A stretch of DNA of 14,344 bases from Spirochaetales bacterium (GCA_022785155.1 JALFRH010000240.1:1-14344), one strand, 5' to 3'; counted from the first letter of the stretch, positions 6,844-13,551 are shown. The notes: generated by a model not told the origin, from the letters alone. Made by a program: numbers and translations.

Positions 6844-8142
6844 TCATCTTTCCGAAATTGGTTTTACTTCCCTTAGTGGAGAACCTGTGTAGACCTGTCT
6901 TGGTCTGCCGATCTTCATATAGGCGTCATGCCTCCACTCCAGGTAATGGGCGATCCAACCAGGAAGCCTACCCATAGCAAACATGACTGTATATAGGTTT
7001 GCAGGGATGCCGAGCATACGGAATGTAATACCTGTATAGAAGTCTACGTTAGGGTAGAGGTTTCTGGAAACGAAATAATCGTCGTGGGTGGCCTTCTCCT
7101 CAAGTTCCATGGCTATATCCAAGAGAGGATCCTTGACGTGGGTTGTCTCCATTACTTCAAGACATATTCTCTTGGCAATCTTTGCCCTAGGGTCGAAGGT
7201 CTTGTATACACGATGACCAAAGCCGCTGAGACGGAAAGGATCGTTCTTGTCTTTTGCCTTTCTTATGGCCTCGTCGATGCTCATCTTATCTCCTTGGATT
7301 TTGGAGAGCATGTTCATGACCTCCATGTTCGCTCCTCCATGTCTAGGTCCCCAAAGGGCACAGCATCCTGCTGCCACAGCAGCATAAAGGTTCGCCTCGC
7401 TGCTTCCAACCAAACGTACAGCTGTAGTCGAGCAGTTCTGCTCATGGTCTGCATGGAGGATCAAAAGCTTGTTGAGGGCATTGACATGGACAGGGTTGGG
7501 AGTGTATCCGTTGACCGATGTATGGAACATCATATTGAGAAAGTTCTCACAATATGAGTATTCATACTTAGGATCGATGAACTCCAAACCGTTCATCTGC
7601 CTGTAGGTATAGGCGGCGATGGTTCTCATCTTAGATAAAAGCCTTGTGACTGTAAGGTCGATGTTTTCTTCAGGATCCCTTTCCTCCAATTCAGGGTAGA
7701 AGGCTGAAAGGGAAGCCACCATGGCTGTAAGGATGCTCATAGGATGGGCATCTGAAGGGTAGTTGCGGAGGAACTGCTTCATGTTTACATGCAATAGACT
7801 GTGTTTGTTCAGAAGCTGCATGTACTTTGTTCTTTCTTCCAAATTCGGCAAGGTGCCCTTTACCATAAGGTAGGCGACTTCGATGAAGTCACACTTTGAT
7901 ACCAGGTCTTCAAGATCATAACCACGATATCTGAGTATTCCCTTCTCTCCATCGATATAGCATATGGATGACATGCAGGATCCGGTGTTCATGAATCCCG
8001 GGTCATAGGTGATGTAGCCTGTTTCTTTCCTCAATCCGGAGATGTCGATGCTCTTTGAGCCCATGTTGTCATGGATAACATCAGCACAATACTCACACCC
8101 GTCATCAAGGATAATCTTAGCTTTCTTGTTGTCTATTGTCAT
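6844..8142 (-). CDS. gltA: Citrate synthase (bacterial GltA type)
   Basis: This 432-residue enzyme condenses oxaloacetate and acetyl-CoA to citrate. The catalytic triad is complete: H268 in GPRHGGAN, H310 in GFGHRVY and D367 in VDFYTG. The oxaloacetate-binding HADHEQN lies at 230-236. Length and the extra N-terminal domain (DPGFMNTGSC, GILRYRGYDLEDL) match the E. coli-like hexameric GltA form, not the short eukaryotic form. The N-terminus contains C16, C19 and H24 (CX2CX4H), absent from E. coli GltA. ATG 8142 is the start because AGGTGAGG (8156-8149) lies 6 nt upstream. The frame stays open to 8361, but that extension runs across the ArsR gene and promoter and gives no family-like sequence. 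The gene has a clear terminator and a divergent promoter shared with the ArsR gene. It supplies citrate to the aconitase encoded on the opposite strand. Confidence 0.96.
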   Translation of the reverse strand: MTIDNKKAKIILDDGCEYCADVIHDNMGSKSIDISGLRKETGYITYDPGFMNTGSCMSSICYIDGEKGILRYRGYDLEDLVSKCDFIEVAYLMVKGTLPNLEERTKYMQLLNKHSLLHVNMKQFLRNYPSDAHPMSILTAMVASLSAFYPELEERDPEENIDLTVTRLLSKMRTIAAYTYRQMNGLEFIDPKYEYSYCENFLNMMFHTSVNGYTPNPVHVNALNKLLILHADHEQNCSTTAVRLVGSSEANLYAAVAAGCCALWGPRHGGANMEVMNMLSKIQGDKMSIDEAIRKAKDKNDPFRLSGFGHRVYKTFDPRAKIAKRICLEVMETTHVKDPLLDIAMELEEKATHDDYFVSRNLYPNVDFYTGITFRMLGIPANLYTVMFAMGRLPGWIAHYLEWRHDAYMKIGRPRQVYTGSPLREVKPISER

Positions 8143-8160
8143 AGTCTTCCTCACCTTTCT

Positions 8161-8189
8161 TTGATTTTTAGATTTAATTGCTGTATTAT
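8161..8189 (+). promoter_or_regulatory. ArsR gene promoter, overlapping the gltA promoter
   Basis: TTGATT (8161-8166) and TATTAT (8184-8189) are separated by 17 bp (4/6 and 5/6 consensus matches). Transcription would start near 8196. The -10 hexamer occupies almost the same base pairs as the gltA -10 on the other strand, so the two promoters should exclude each other's polymerase. Confidence 0.55.
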
Positions 8190-8213
8190 AGAGAAATAGA
8201 GGAATAGAAACAA
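8185..8213 (-). promoter_or_regulatory. gltA promoter
   Basis: On the minus strand, TTGTTT (8213-8208) and a perfect TATAAT (8190-8185) are separated by 17 bp. Transcription would start near 8178, leaving a leader of about 36 nt that contains the gltA Shine-Dalgarno. The spacer and -10 contain three near-repeats with an 8-nt period (CTATTCCT, CTATTTCT, CTATAATA), possibly a regulator-binding pattern. Confidence 0.65.
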
Positions 8214-8215
8214 TA

Positions 8216-8524
8216 ATGGATGAAAAAGTGATCAGTGAAGAAGAAATTGTAGATATGGCTGACTTTTTCAAAGTCTTCGGTGATCCTACAAGGCTGAGGA
8301 TACTCTTTGTGCTGTGGGAAAACGAAGAGTGCAGCGTAGGAGCTATAAGCGAAAAGGTCAAAATGAGCCAGTCTGCAGTGTCTCAGCAGTTGAAGATTCT
8401 TCGTTCATCCAGACTTGTGAGATTCAAGAAAGAGGGAAGGACCATCCTCTATAGGCTCTCTGACGAGCATATTACAAAGATTCTCCAGCTGGGATTGGAG
8501 CACTATGACGAGCTTATTGGTTAA
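8216..8524 (+). CDS. ArsR/SmtB-family metal-sensing transcriptional regulator
   Basis: This 102-residue winged-helix protein has the family opening FFKVFGDPTRLRIL (17-30), recognition helix MSQSAVSQQLKILRSS (50-65) and wing VRFKKEGRTILYRL (68-81). The C-terminal helix reads D83-x-H85, then H96 and E99. This is exactly the spacing of the SmtB/CzrA alpha-5 site (DxHX10HxxE), whose dimer-interface residues bind zinc. The alpha-3 arsenic/cadmium motif ELCVCDL is not intact; only one cysteine (C39) remains, and the N-terminus lacks Cys/His ligands. The family represses when apo and releases DNA on metal binding, so a zinc (or cobalt/nickel) derepressor is predicted. The gene diverges from gltA over an overlapping promoter and probably controls itself and perhaps gltA. 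No metal transporter is in the window. The ribosome site is AGAGGAA (8198-8204). Its 3' end overlaps the maf stop by 11 bp. Confidence 0.92.
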   Translation: MDEKVISEEEIVDMADFFKVFGDPTRLRILFVLWENEECSVGAISEKVKMSQSAVSQQLKILRSSRLVRFKKEGRTILYRLSDEHITKILQLGLEHYDELIG

Positions 8525-9131
8525 GTTTCTTTATTTCGATCAACTTCTTTAAGGGGAGTCCCACTACGGTGGTCCAGTCTCCTTCTATTGTCTCCACCAA
8601 TCTCCAGCCGTTTTTCTGCAGTCTATATCCACCTGCAGCCCCTTTCCACTCATCTCTATCAAGATAAGACTCTATGTCGCTGTCACTTAATCTGTGGAAA
8701 ATTACATCGGCTTGGTCGCAGAATACTTTTATTCCTATTTCTTTGTCATAAAGGGCGCAACCTGTCAGGACAGTCTGTCTCCTTCCCGAGAGGAGGGAGA
8801 GTATCCGCCTGGCGTCCTCCCTGTCCTTTGGTTTTCCCAAGAGCTCATTGTCAATGTGCACCAGGGTGTCGGCACTTATGGCTGGAAGCATGGGATTGAA
8901 GGAAGAAGATGAAAGATATGCCTCCATTTTGACTCTTGCGTTTTTCTCCATGGCAGAAATAAGGTCCAGGCCTGAGATGCTCTCATCTGCATTTGGTACG
9001 AAAACAGAGACATAGCTTCCTCCATCTTCCAAAAGCTTTTTCCTGTTGGGGGAAGATGAAGCCAAAACAAGGGAAGGAAAAAGGGAAGAAAACTCCTTCT
9101 GCAACAGGGAGGGTTCAATTATTCTCTCCAT
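8514..9131 (-). CDS. maf: Maf-family nucleoside triphosphate pyrophosphatase
   Basis: This 205-residue cytoplasmic enzyme belongs to the Maf/YceF/YhdE family, which hydrolyses modified or canonical nucleoside triphosphates to monophosphates (house-cleaning). The conserved elements are ASSSPNRKKLL (24-34; usually SxSPRR), SADTLV with the catalytic D88, GKP (99-101), KGAAGGYRLQ (163-172; usually GKAGaYgIQ) and VVGLP (189-193). The N-terminal extension of about 20 residues before the first strand is longer than usual. Which Maf subgroup (dTTP/UTP or m7GTP) applies I cannot tell. The ATG at 9131 lies inside the end of the ABC-F gene (17-nt overlap). GGAGG 6 nt upstream of it supports this start and translational coupling. 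Its stop overlaps that of the convergent ArsR gene. Confidence 0.9.
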   Translation of the reverse strand: MERIIEPSLLQKEFSSLFPSLVLASSSPNRKKLLEDGGSYVSVFVPNADESISGLDLISAMEKNARVKMEAYLSSSSFNPMLPAISADTLVHIDNELLGKPKDREDARRILSLLSGRRQTVLTGCALYDKEIGIKVFCDQADVIFHRLSDSDIESYLDRDEWKGAAGGYRLQKNGWRLVETIEGDWTTVVGLPLKKLIEIKKLNQ

Positions 9132-11046
9132 TTAAAGCCTCCAGCTCCTCGCTTTTCAAGAGCCATAGCTCTTCCTTTTCTTCAAGAATCCTTTCCTTCT
9201 CTTCCTTTTTCTTCATAATGGCGTTGATTTTATCGGGAAAAGAGTAGACTTCACTTTTTTCTGTTTCTCCTTTCAGAAAGGAAATGTCGTTGTTCAGTCC
9301 ATCCATTTCCTTACTGATGGATTCAAGTTCTTTTTCCAACGCCCTGATTCTATTCCTTTTTGCTTTCATTTCGGAATAGGAGGAAACAGGTTTTACTTCA
9401 GGTTTCTCCTTGGCTTTGTTTCTCTCGACTCTCCATTTTGCTTCTTTCTCTTCAAGTTTGTACTCAAAGTAATCATAACCTCCTGTAAAGAACTCAGGGC
9501 CATCCTGACTTATATAGAGGATTCTGGTTGCAAGGTTCTTGATGAAGTGCTTGTCATGGGAGACGAAGATGACTGTTCCTCCATAGTTTTTTATGGCTTC
9601 CAACAGCATTTCCTTTGCGTTGATATCCAAGTGGTTGGTAGGCTCGTCCAACAAAAGCAGGTTTGATGGATGGAGGAGGATCTTCAATAGGGCAAGCCTG
9701 GATTTCTCTCCACCTGAAAGTACCTTTACTTTTTTGAATACATCGTCATCGGAGAAGAGGAAGGCTCCAAGCATATTTCTCAGTCTTGGCTGGTCTTTTG
9801 TGTCTGCAATGGTCTCCAGTTCCTCCACAAGGTCATTGTCTGGATTCAATGTCTTCTCGGTATCCTGGGCAAAGTATCCCTTGATTACTCCGGCTCCGTC
9901 CTTGACGACTCCTGAATAATCCGGATCCACACCTGCAAGTATCCTTAACAGGGTGGACTTGCCGGCTCCATTACGGCCGGTGATGGCAAGGCGTTCGCCC
10001 TTGGATACCAGAAATGAAAAATCATTGTAGATGGTGTTATCGCCATATTTCTTATTCAGGTTCTCCACAACCATTACATCGTTACCTGAATGGGGTGAAG
10101 GAGGGAAGGAGAAGTGGAGTTTCTTCAAGTGTCCCGGGACCTCGATGGACTCGACTTTCTCCATCATCTTGATTCTGGATTGGACCTGCTTGGCTTTTGT
10201 CGCCTTGTATCTGAAGCGTTCAATGAACTCTTCGGTCTTTTCCATATCCTCTTCCTGCTTCTTCTTAGCCTTCTCCAGGGCTTCAATCTCCATGGTTCTT
10301 GTTTCAGTGTATTTTGTGTAGTTGCCTGTGTAACGGGTTAGTCTACCATTAAAGAGTTCATACACTTCAGTGACAAGAGAATCAAGGAACTCCTGGTCAT
10401 GGGATACGATCATGAGGCCTCCGTTGAAGCCCTTGAGGTAATCCAGCAGCCAAGTCATTGCTTCGATATCCAGGTAGTTTGTAGGCTCGTCCAGAAGAAG
10501 AAAGTCAGGATTCTCCACAAGGATTCTTGCCAGTGCGATCCTCATTTGATATCCGCCGCTGAACTCCCTGGCTTCACGGGTAAAGTCGGAGACGTTGAAA
10601 CCAAGACCCATGAGAATGGTTTCAATACGGGATTTTCTGTCCCAGTAGCCGCTGTCCACAAGAGTCTCGTGCAATTCAGATAATCTTTCTGCTGCAGACA
10701 TGGCTTCCTTTCCACCATTACTTGTCCTCTCTTCACAGTCTTTTATTTCATCCAAAACAGCCTGGAATCTGGAATAACCCTCTTCGGCGGTGTCGTATAC
10801 AGACTTTTCCCCCAGGACAATATCGCTCTGTGGCAGATAGGAAATTCTGGCTCCTTTGGTGATGCTTACTTTCTTGCTGTCGCTTTGTATTTCACCTGTA
10901 AGAGCCTTTAAAAGCGTGGATTTGCCACAACCATTGGCTCCGGCCAAGGCGCATCTTGTTTTTTCGTTCATGTTAAATGAAACATCTCTCAGTATTTCTC
11001 TATCTGCAAAGGCGAGGGTCAATTCCTGGACCTGTAGGTTTTTCAT
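9115..11046 (-). CDS. ABC-F family ATPase (Uup/YdiF-like)
   Basis: This 643-residue protein has two ABC ATPase domains and no membrane segment. Domain 1 has Walker A GANGCGKST (36-44), signature FSGGYQMRI (162-170) and Walker B LLLDEPTN (183-190). Domain 2 has GRNGAGKST (357-365), LSGGEKSR (443-450) and LLLLDEPTNHLD (463-474). Between them, at about 247-325, is the charged helical linker (P-site tether motif) that defines ABC-F translation factors. A Lys/Glu-rich coiled coil follows at about 525-643, as in Uup and YdiF. Family members bind the ribosomal E site and relieve stalled translation or act in ribosome assembly. Some give antibiotic resistance, but nothing here points to that subgroup. 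The ATG at 11046 has GGAG about 7 nt upstream. It is the first gene of an operon with maf, and the ends overlap by 17 nt. Confidence 0.93.
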   Translation of the reverse strand: MKNLQVQELTLAFADREILRDVSFNMNEKTRCALAGANGCGKSTLLKALTGEIQSDSKKVSITKGARISYLPQSDIVLGEKSVYDTAEEGYSRFQAVLDEIKDCEERTSNGGKEAMSAAERLSELHETLVDSGYWDRKSRIETILMGLGFNVSDFTREAREFSGGYQMRIALARILVENPDFLLLDEPTNYLDIEAMTWLLDYLKGFNGGLMIVSHDQEFLDSLVTEVYELFNGRLTRYTGNYTKYTETRTMEIEALEKAKKKQEEDMEKTEEFIERFRYKATKAKQVQSRIKMMEKVESIEVPGHLKKLHFSFPPSPHSGNDVMVVENLNKKYGDNTIYNDFSFLVSKGERLAITGRNGAGKSTLLRILAGVDPDYSGVVKDGAGVIKGYFAQDTEKTLNPDNDLVEELETIADTKDQPRLRNMLGAFLFSDDDVFKKVKVLSGGEKSRLALLKILLHPSNLLLLDEPTNHLDINAKEMLLEAIKNYGGTVIFVSHDKHFIKNLATRILYISQDGPEFFTGGYDYFEYKLEEKEAKWRVERNKAKEKPEVKPVSSYSEMKAKRNRIRALEKELESISKEMDGLNNDISFLKGETEKSEVYSFPDKINAIMKKKEEKERILEEKEELWLLKSEELEALNGENN

Positions 11047-11102
11047 ATTTATCTCCGGGGTAAGTATAAAAAAAGGAAGTGAAATAAGGAAGATGTGATA
11101 AA

Positions 11103-11116
11103 TGTATAGGTATACA
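11103..11116. repeat. Perfect inverted repeat in the divergent intergenic region
   Basis: TGTATA-GG-TATACA is a 6-2-6 dyad lying midway between the divergent ABC-F and response-regulator genes. It is a plausible binding site for a dimeric regulator, possibly the adjacent response regulator, but no second full copy was found in the window. Confidence 0.35.
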
Positions 11117-11137
11117 ATGAACTCTGTGTTTTAATTC

Positions 11138-11167
11138 TTGACAATAAGATAGTACAATAATGAAAAT
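11138..11167 (+). promoter_or_regulatory. Possible response-regulator gene promoter
   Basis: A perfect -35 consensus TTGACA (11138-11143) is followed at 18 bp by GAAAAT (11162-11167), a 4/6 match to the -10. It lies 48 bp upstream of the GTG start and just ahead of the Shine-Dalgarno. The -10 is poor, so the exact element is uncertain. Confidence 0.4.
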
Positions 11168-11190
11168 ATGATTATGCAAGGAGGGGTAGA

Positions 11191-11997
11191 GTGACAATTA
11201 TTACAGCCGACGATGAACCTTTGGCTTTGGAAATGCTTACTGATTTGGTAAAGACTGTGAAACCGGAGGCCGAAGTCATTGGTTTTTCAAGACCCCAGAA
11301 AATTGTAGAATGGATTAAGACCAATAAAGCGGATGTCGCTTTCCTTGATATAAGAATGCGTGGTATGACGGGCCTTGAGCTTGCAGAAAAGATTAAGGCC
11401 AAAGATCCTGAGACAAACATTATATTTGTCACTGGATATGATGAATATGCACTTCCTGCCATGAGTCTCCATGCCTCCGGTTATGTTATGAAGCCTGTAT
11501 CGGAAGATAAGATCAGAAGGGAATTGGAACACTTGAGGTTTCCTGTCAATGATGGAGGCAGCATTCTCGTTACAGCCAAATGTTTCGGCAACTTCGATGT
11601 CTATGATTCGAAGGGAAACCTTATCAAGTTCTCAAGAAGTAAGAGCAAGGAACTTATGGCATATCTGATCCTCAGGGCAGGAGCAAGCTGCACCATAAGG
11701 GAGTTGGCGGGAATCCTCTTTGAAGACAGCGAGTTCGATTCCTCCCAGCAGGCATATATGCAGCAGATCATTACTGCAATGATGAAGAGTCTCAGGGAGG
11801 TGGGGGCGGAAGCCTGTGTAATCCGTTCATATAACTCACTTGCAGTAGACGCTTCCAAAATAGATTGCGACTACTATAGGTTCAAGCGTGGTGACAAGGA
11901 TGTGCTGAAGAATTTCGAAGGAGAGTTTATGGCTCAATATAGTTGGGCCGAGTATGTATCCGGATACTTGGAAAGGTTCTTGGATAACATCGATTGA
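11191..11997 (+). CDS. Orphan response regulator, REC plus SARP-like winged helix
   Basis: This 268-residue protein starts with a receiver domain (1-118). The acidic pair is D7/D8, the predicted phospho-acceptor is D53 in AFLDIRM, the switch residue is T81 and the conserved lysine is K101 in VMKPV. The tail from about 125 (AKCFGNFDVYD..) resembles the winged-helix start of SARP/BTAD-type output domains (compare FSRSKSKELMAYLIL, 147-161). It is followed by helices with the repeated-family string YMQQIITAMMKSLRE (189-203), which I recognise from gut-anaerobe response regulators but cannot assign a target. No histidine kinase is nearby, so it is an orphan here. The start is GTG at 11191, supported by AAGGAGGGG (11178-11186). 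It is 105 bp upstream of aroDE with no U-tract terminator between them, so read-through is possible. It is predicted to be cytoplasmic and to bind DNA. Confidence 0.85.
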   Translation: MTIITADDEPLALEMLTDLVKTVKPEAEVIGFSRPQKIVEWIKTNKADVAFLDIRMRGMTGLELAEKIKAKDPETNIIFVTGYDEYALPAMSLHASGYVMKPVSEDKIRRELEHLRFPVNDGGSILVTAKCFGNFDVYDSKGNLIKFSRSKSKELMAYLILRAGASCTIRELAGILFEDSEFDSSQQAYMQQIITAMMKSLREVGAEACVIRSYNSLAVDASKIDCDYYRFKRGDKDVLKNFEGEFMAQYSWAEYVSGYLERFLDNID

Positions 11998-12000
11998 TCT

Positions 12001-12016
12001 ATACACAATTGTCTAT
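12001..12016. promoter_or_regulatory. Near-palindrome upstream of aroDE
   Basis: The centre ACAATTGT is a perfect 8-bp palindrome, flanked after one mismatched position on each side by ATA and TAT. It contains a -35-like TTGTCT (12009-12014), but no convincing -10 follows at the right spacing. It could be an operator or promoter element for aroDE. Confidence 0.3.
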
Positions 12017-12053
12017 TTCTATGCAGTTTTTATGCAATAATGGCTGTTGTTTG

Positions 12054-12074
12054 GTTGAAAGTTTTCCTTTCAAC
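12054..12074 (+). promoter_or_regulatory. Stem-loop in the aroDE leader
   Basis: GTTGAAAG (12054-12061) and CTTTCAAC (12067-12074) form a perfect 8-bp stem with a TTTTC loop, extendable by a G-T and a T-A pair. It ends 15 nt before the aroDE Shine-Dalgarno and is not followed by a U-tract. It may be a leader structure affecting translation, or a 3' end for the response-regulator mRNA. Confidence 0.45.
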
Positions 12075-12102
12075 TAATACAATCACCCCGGAGGAGTGCG
12101 TT

Positions 12103-13551
12103 TTGATTTGTCTGACACTATCTGGACCAACGATATTGGATAATCTGAAAGCCCTTGCTGAAAACAAGGACTATGTAGATATTTGTGAACTTAGACTAGA
12201 CCTGCTCTCTCCGGAAGAAGTTCCTAAAGCCGTAGATTTCCCTTCTTTTGTAAATATTCCTGTAATTCTAACTCTCCGTAGAGTATCTGACGGAGGAAAG
12301 TGTACAATGCAGGAGAAGGCAAGAAGAAATCTTCTCATCGAAACCATGCAGAAGGGTGGTTATGCCTATGTAGATGTGGAGGATGATGTAAAGAAAAGCG
12401 ATGTAGAGGAAGCAGCCCACAGCCTGGGGATGAAGGTCATCAGAAGTATCCATGACTTCCAGGGTGTTCCTGCTGATATTTTCTCCCGTGTACACTCACT
12501 TGCCTCCAGAGGAGATGTGGCCAAGATAGCTGTTACTCCCCATAACATTGCAGATATCATGACCCTCTTTAGAATCAATGATGAACTGAAGAATGTACCC
12601 AAGATCATCATTGGTATGGGTGAATGGGGTGTTTGTACAAGAATTCTTTATAAGAAAATGGGAAGTATGCTTACCTTTGGTTCCAATGGCAAGGCCGTGG
12701 CTCCAGGTATGGTAAGTGCAAGGGACCTGAAGCTTCTATACAGGGCTGATAAGCTTAATGACAATACAGGTATCTATGGTGTCGTCGGGAACCCTGTAAT
12801 GCACTCCCTTTCACCTCAGATACATAATCCTGGTTTCCAGAGAATACACTATAACGCCGTATATGTTCCTTTCCTTGCCGATTCCATCAGATCCTTCTTG
12901 TCTTTGGCCGAGATGCTGAGGATGAGGGGCTTCAGTGTCACAGTCCCGTTTAAAGTGGATGTGTTGAAGTATTTGGGAAACATAACAAGGGAAGTGAAAC
13001 TCATCGGTTCCTGCAACACTGTAGTAAGGGTGCCTAATATGTGGAAGGGCACCAATACCGACTACTACGGCTTTATCCATCCCATTGAAAAAGAAATAGA
13101 TGAAGGAAGGATAAAGTCTGCTTTGATAATCGGAGCCGGTGGTGCGGCCAAAGCCATTATATGGGCTCTGAAAATGAGAAATATCAAGGTCACCATAGTA
13201 AACAGGACAAAATCAAAGGCAGACGAACTGGCTACCCTTTATGGCGTGGCCTCCGACAAGCTGGAGAATATTTCCCTTTATGAAGGAAAAGTCGACCTGG
13301 TGGTACAGGCAACGAAAATGGGACTCCATCCATATGAAGATGTAAACCCTGCAGAGAACTTCAAGTTCACAGGCAAAGAGATTGCCTACGATATCGTTTA
13401 CAAGCCTAAATACACCAAGTTCCTTCTTGCTGCAGAGAAGGCCGGCTGCACTTTGAAGTTTGGCTGGGATATGCTTATGGAGCAGGGGAAACTACAGTTC
13501 GAGTCCTTTACCGGTTACCACTATCCAAAGGAAATCAATCTGGATTTCTGA
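12103..13551 (+). CDS. aroDE: Bifunctional 3-dehydroquinate dehydratase / shikimate dehydrogenase
   Basis: This 482-residue fusion catalyses two consecutive shikimate-pathway steps: dehydroquinate to dehydroshikimate (type I, Schiff base), then NADPH reduction to shikimate. The AroD domain spans about 1-220: E29 in ELRLDLL, E93 in YVDVED, H117 in SIHDF and the Schiff-base K141 in AKIAVTP. Its substrate loop reads VAPGM where type I enzymes usually read SAPGQ. The AroE domain follows from about 221: SLSPQIHN (235-242), K284 in TVPFK, D320 in TNTDYYG, the NADP loop GAGGAA (344-349), NRTKSK (367-372), DIVYKP (430-435) and the C-terminal GWDMLMEQ. Such fusions are known in plants, Chlamydia and scattered bacteria. 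I chose TTG 12103: the AroD family starts with (M)ICLTLSG, and CGGAGGAG (12089-12096) ends 6 nt upstream. ATG 12040 would run through a hairpin and this Shine-Dalgarno. The 3' end overlaps the facing gene by 17 bp. Confidence 0.94.
   Translation: MICLTLSGPTILDNLKALAENKDYVDICELRLDLLSPEEVPKAVDFPSFVNIPVILTLRRVSDGGKCTMQEKARRNLLIETMQKGGYAYVDVEDDVKKSDVEEAAHSLGMKVIRSIHDFQGVPADIFSRVHSLASRGDVAKIAVTPHNIADIMTLFRINDELKNVPKIIIGMGEWGVCTRILYKKMGSMLTFGSNGKAVAPGMVSARDLKLLYRADKLNDNTGIYGVVGNPVMHSLSPQIHNPGFQRIHYNAVYVPFLADSIRSFLSLAEMLRMRGFSVTVPFKVDVLKYLGNITREVKLIGSCNTVVRVPNMWKGTNTDYYGFIHPIEKEIDEGRIKSALIIGAGGAAKAIIWALKMRNIKVTIVNRTKSKADELATLYGVASDKLENISLYEGKVDLVVQATKMGLHPYEDVNPAENFKFTGKEIAYDIVYKPKYTKFLLAAEKAGCTLKFGWDMLMEQGKLQFESFTGYHYPKEINLDF

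Noticed and set aside
7084..7557. Plus-strand frame of 157 codons inside citrate synthase
   Set aside because: It lies entirely within a strongly conserved enzyme on the other strand and resembles no known protein.
8143..8361. In-frame N-terminal extension of citrate synthase by 73 codons
   Set aside because: It runs antisense through the ArsR coding region and both promoters, has no family similarity, and a Shine-Dalgarno lies directly before ATG 8142.
8522..8560. Possible hairpin at the ArsR/Maf junction
   Set aside because: Only 5-bp arms (AAGTT/AACTT) with a long loop were found, which is not supportable.
9115..11046. Antibiotic-resistance ABC-F
   Set aside because: The Uup/YdiF-like C-terminal coiled coil and the housekeeping partner maf point to a general ribosome-associated role; no resistance genes are nearby.
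12040..12102. Upstream ATG start for aroDE
   Set aside because: The added residues cross a hairpin and a consensus Shine-Dalgarno, and AroD homologues begin at the ICLTL strand encoded from TTG 12103.
11191..13551. SARP-type regulator controlling a natural-product cluster
   Set aside because: The neighbour is primary shikimate metabolism, and no biosynthetic cluster genes are seen.
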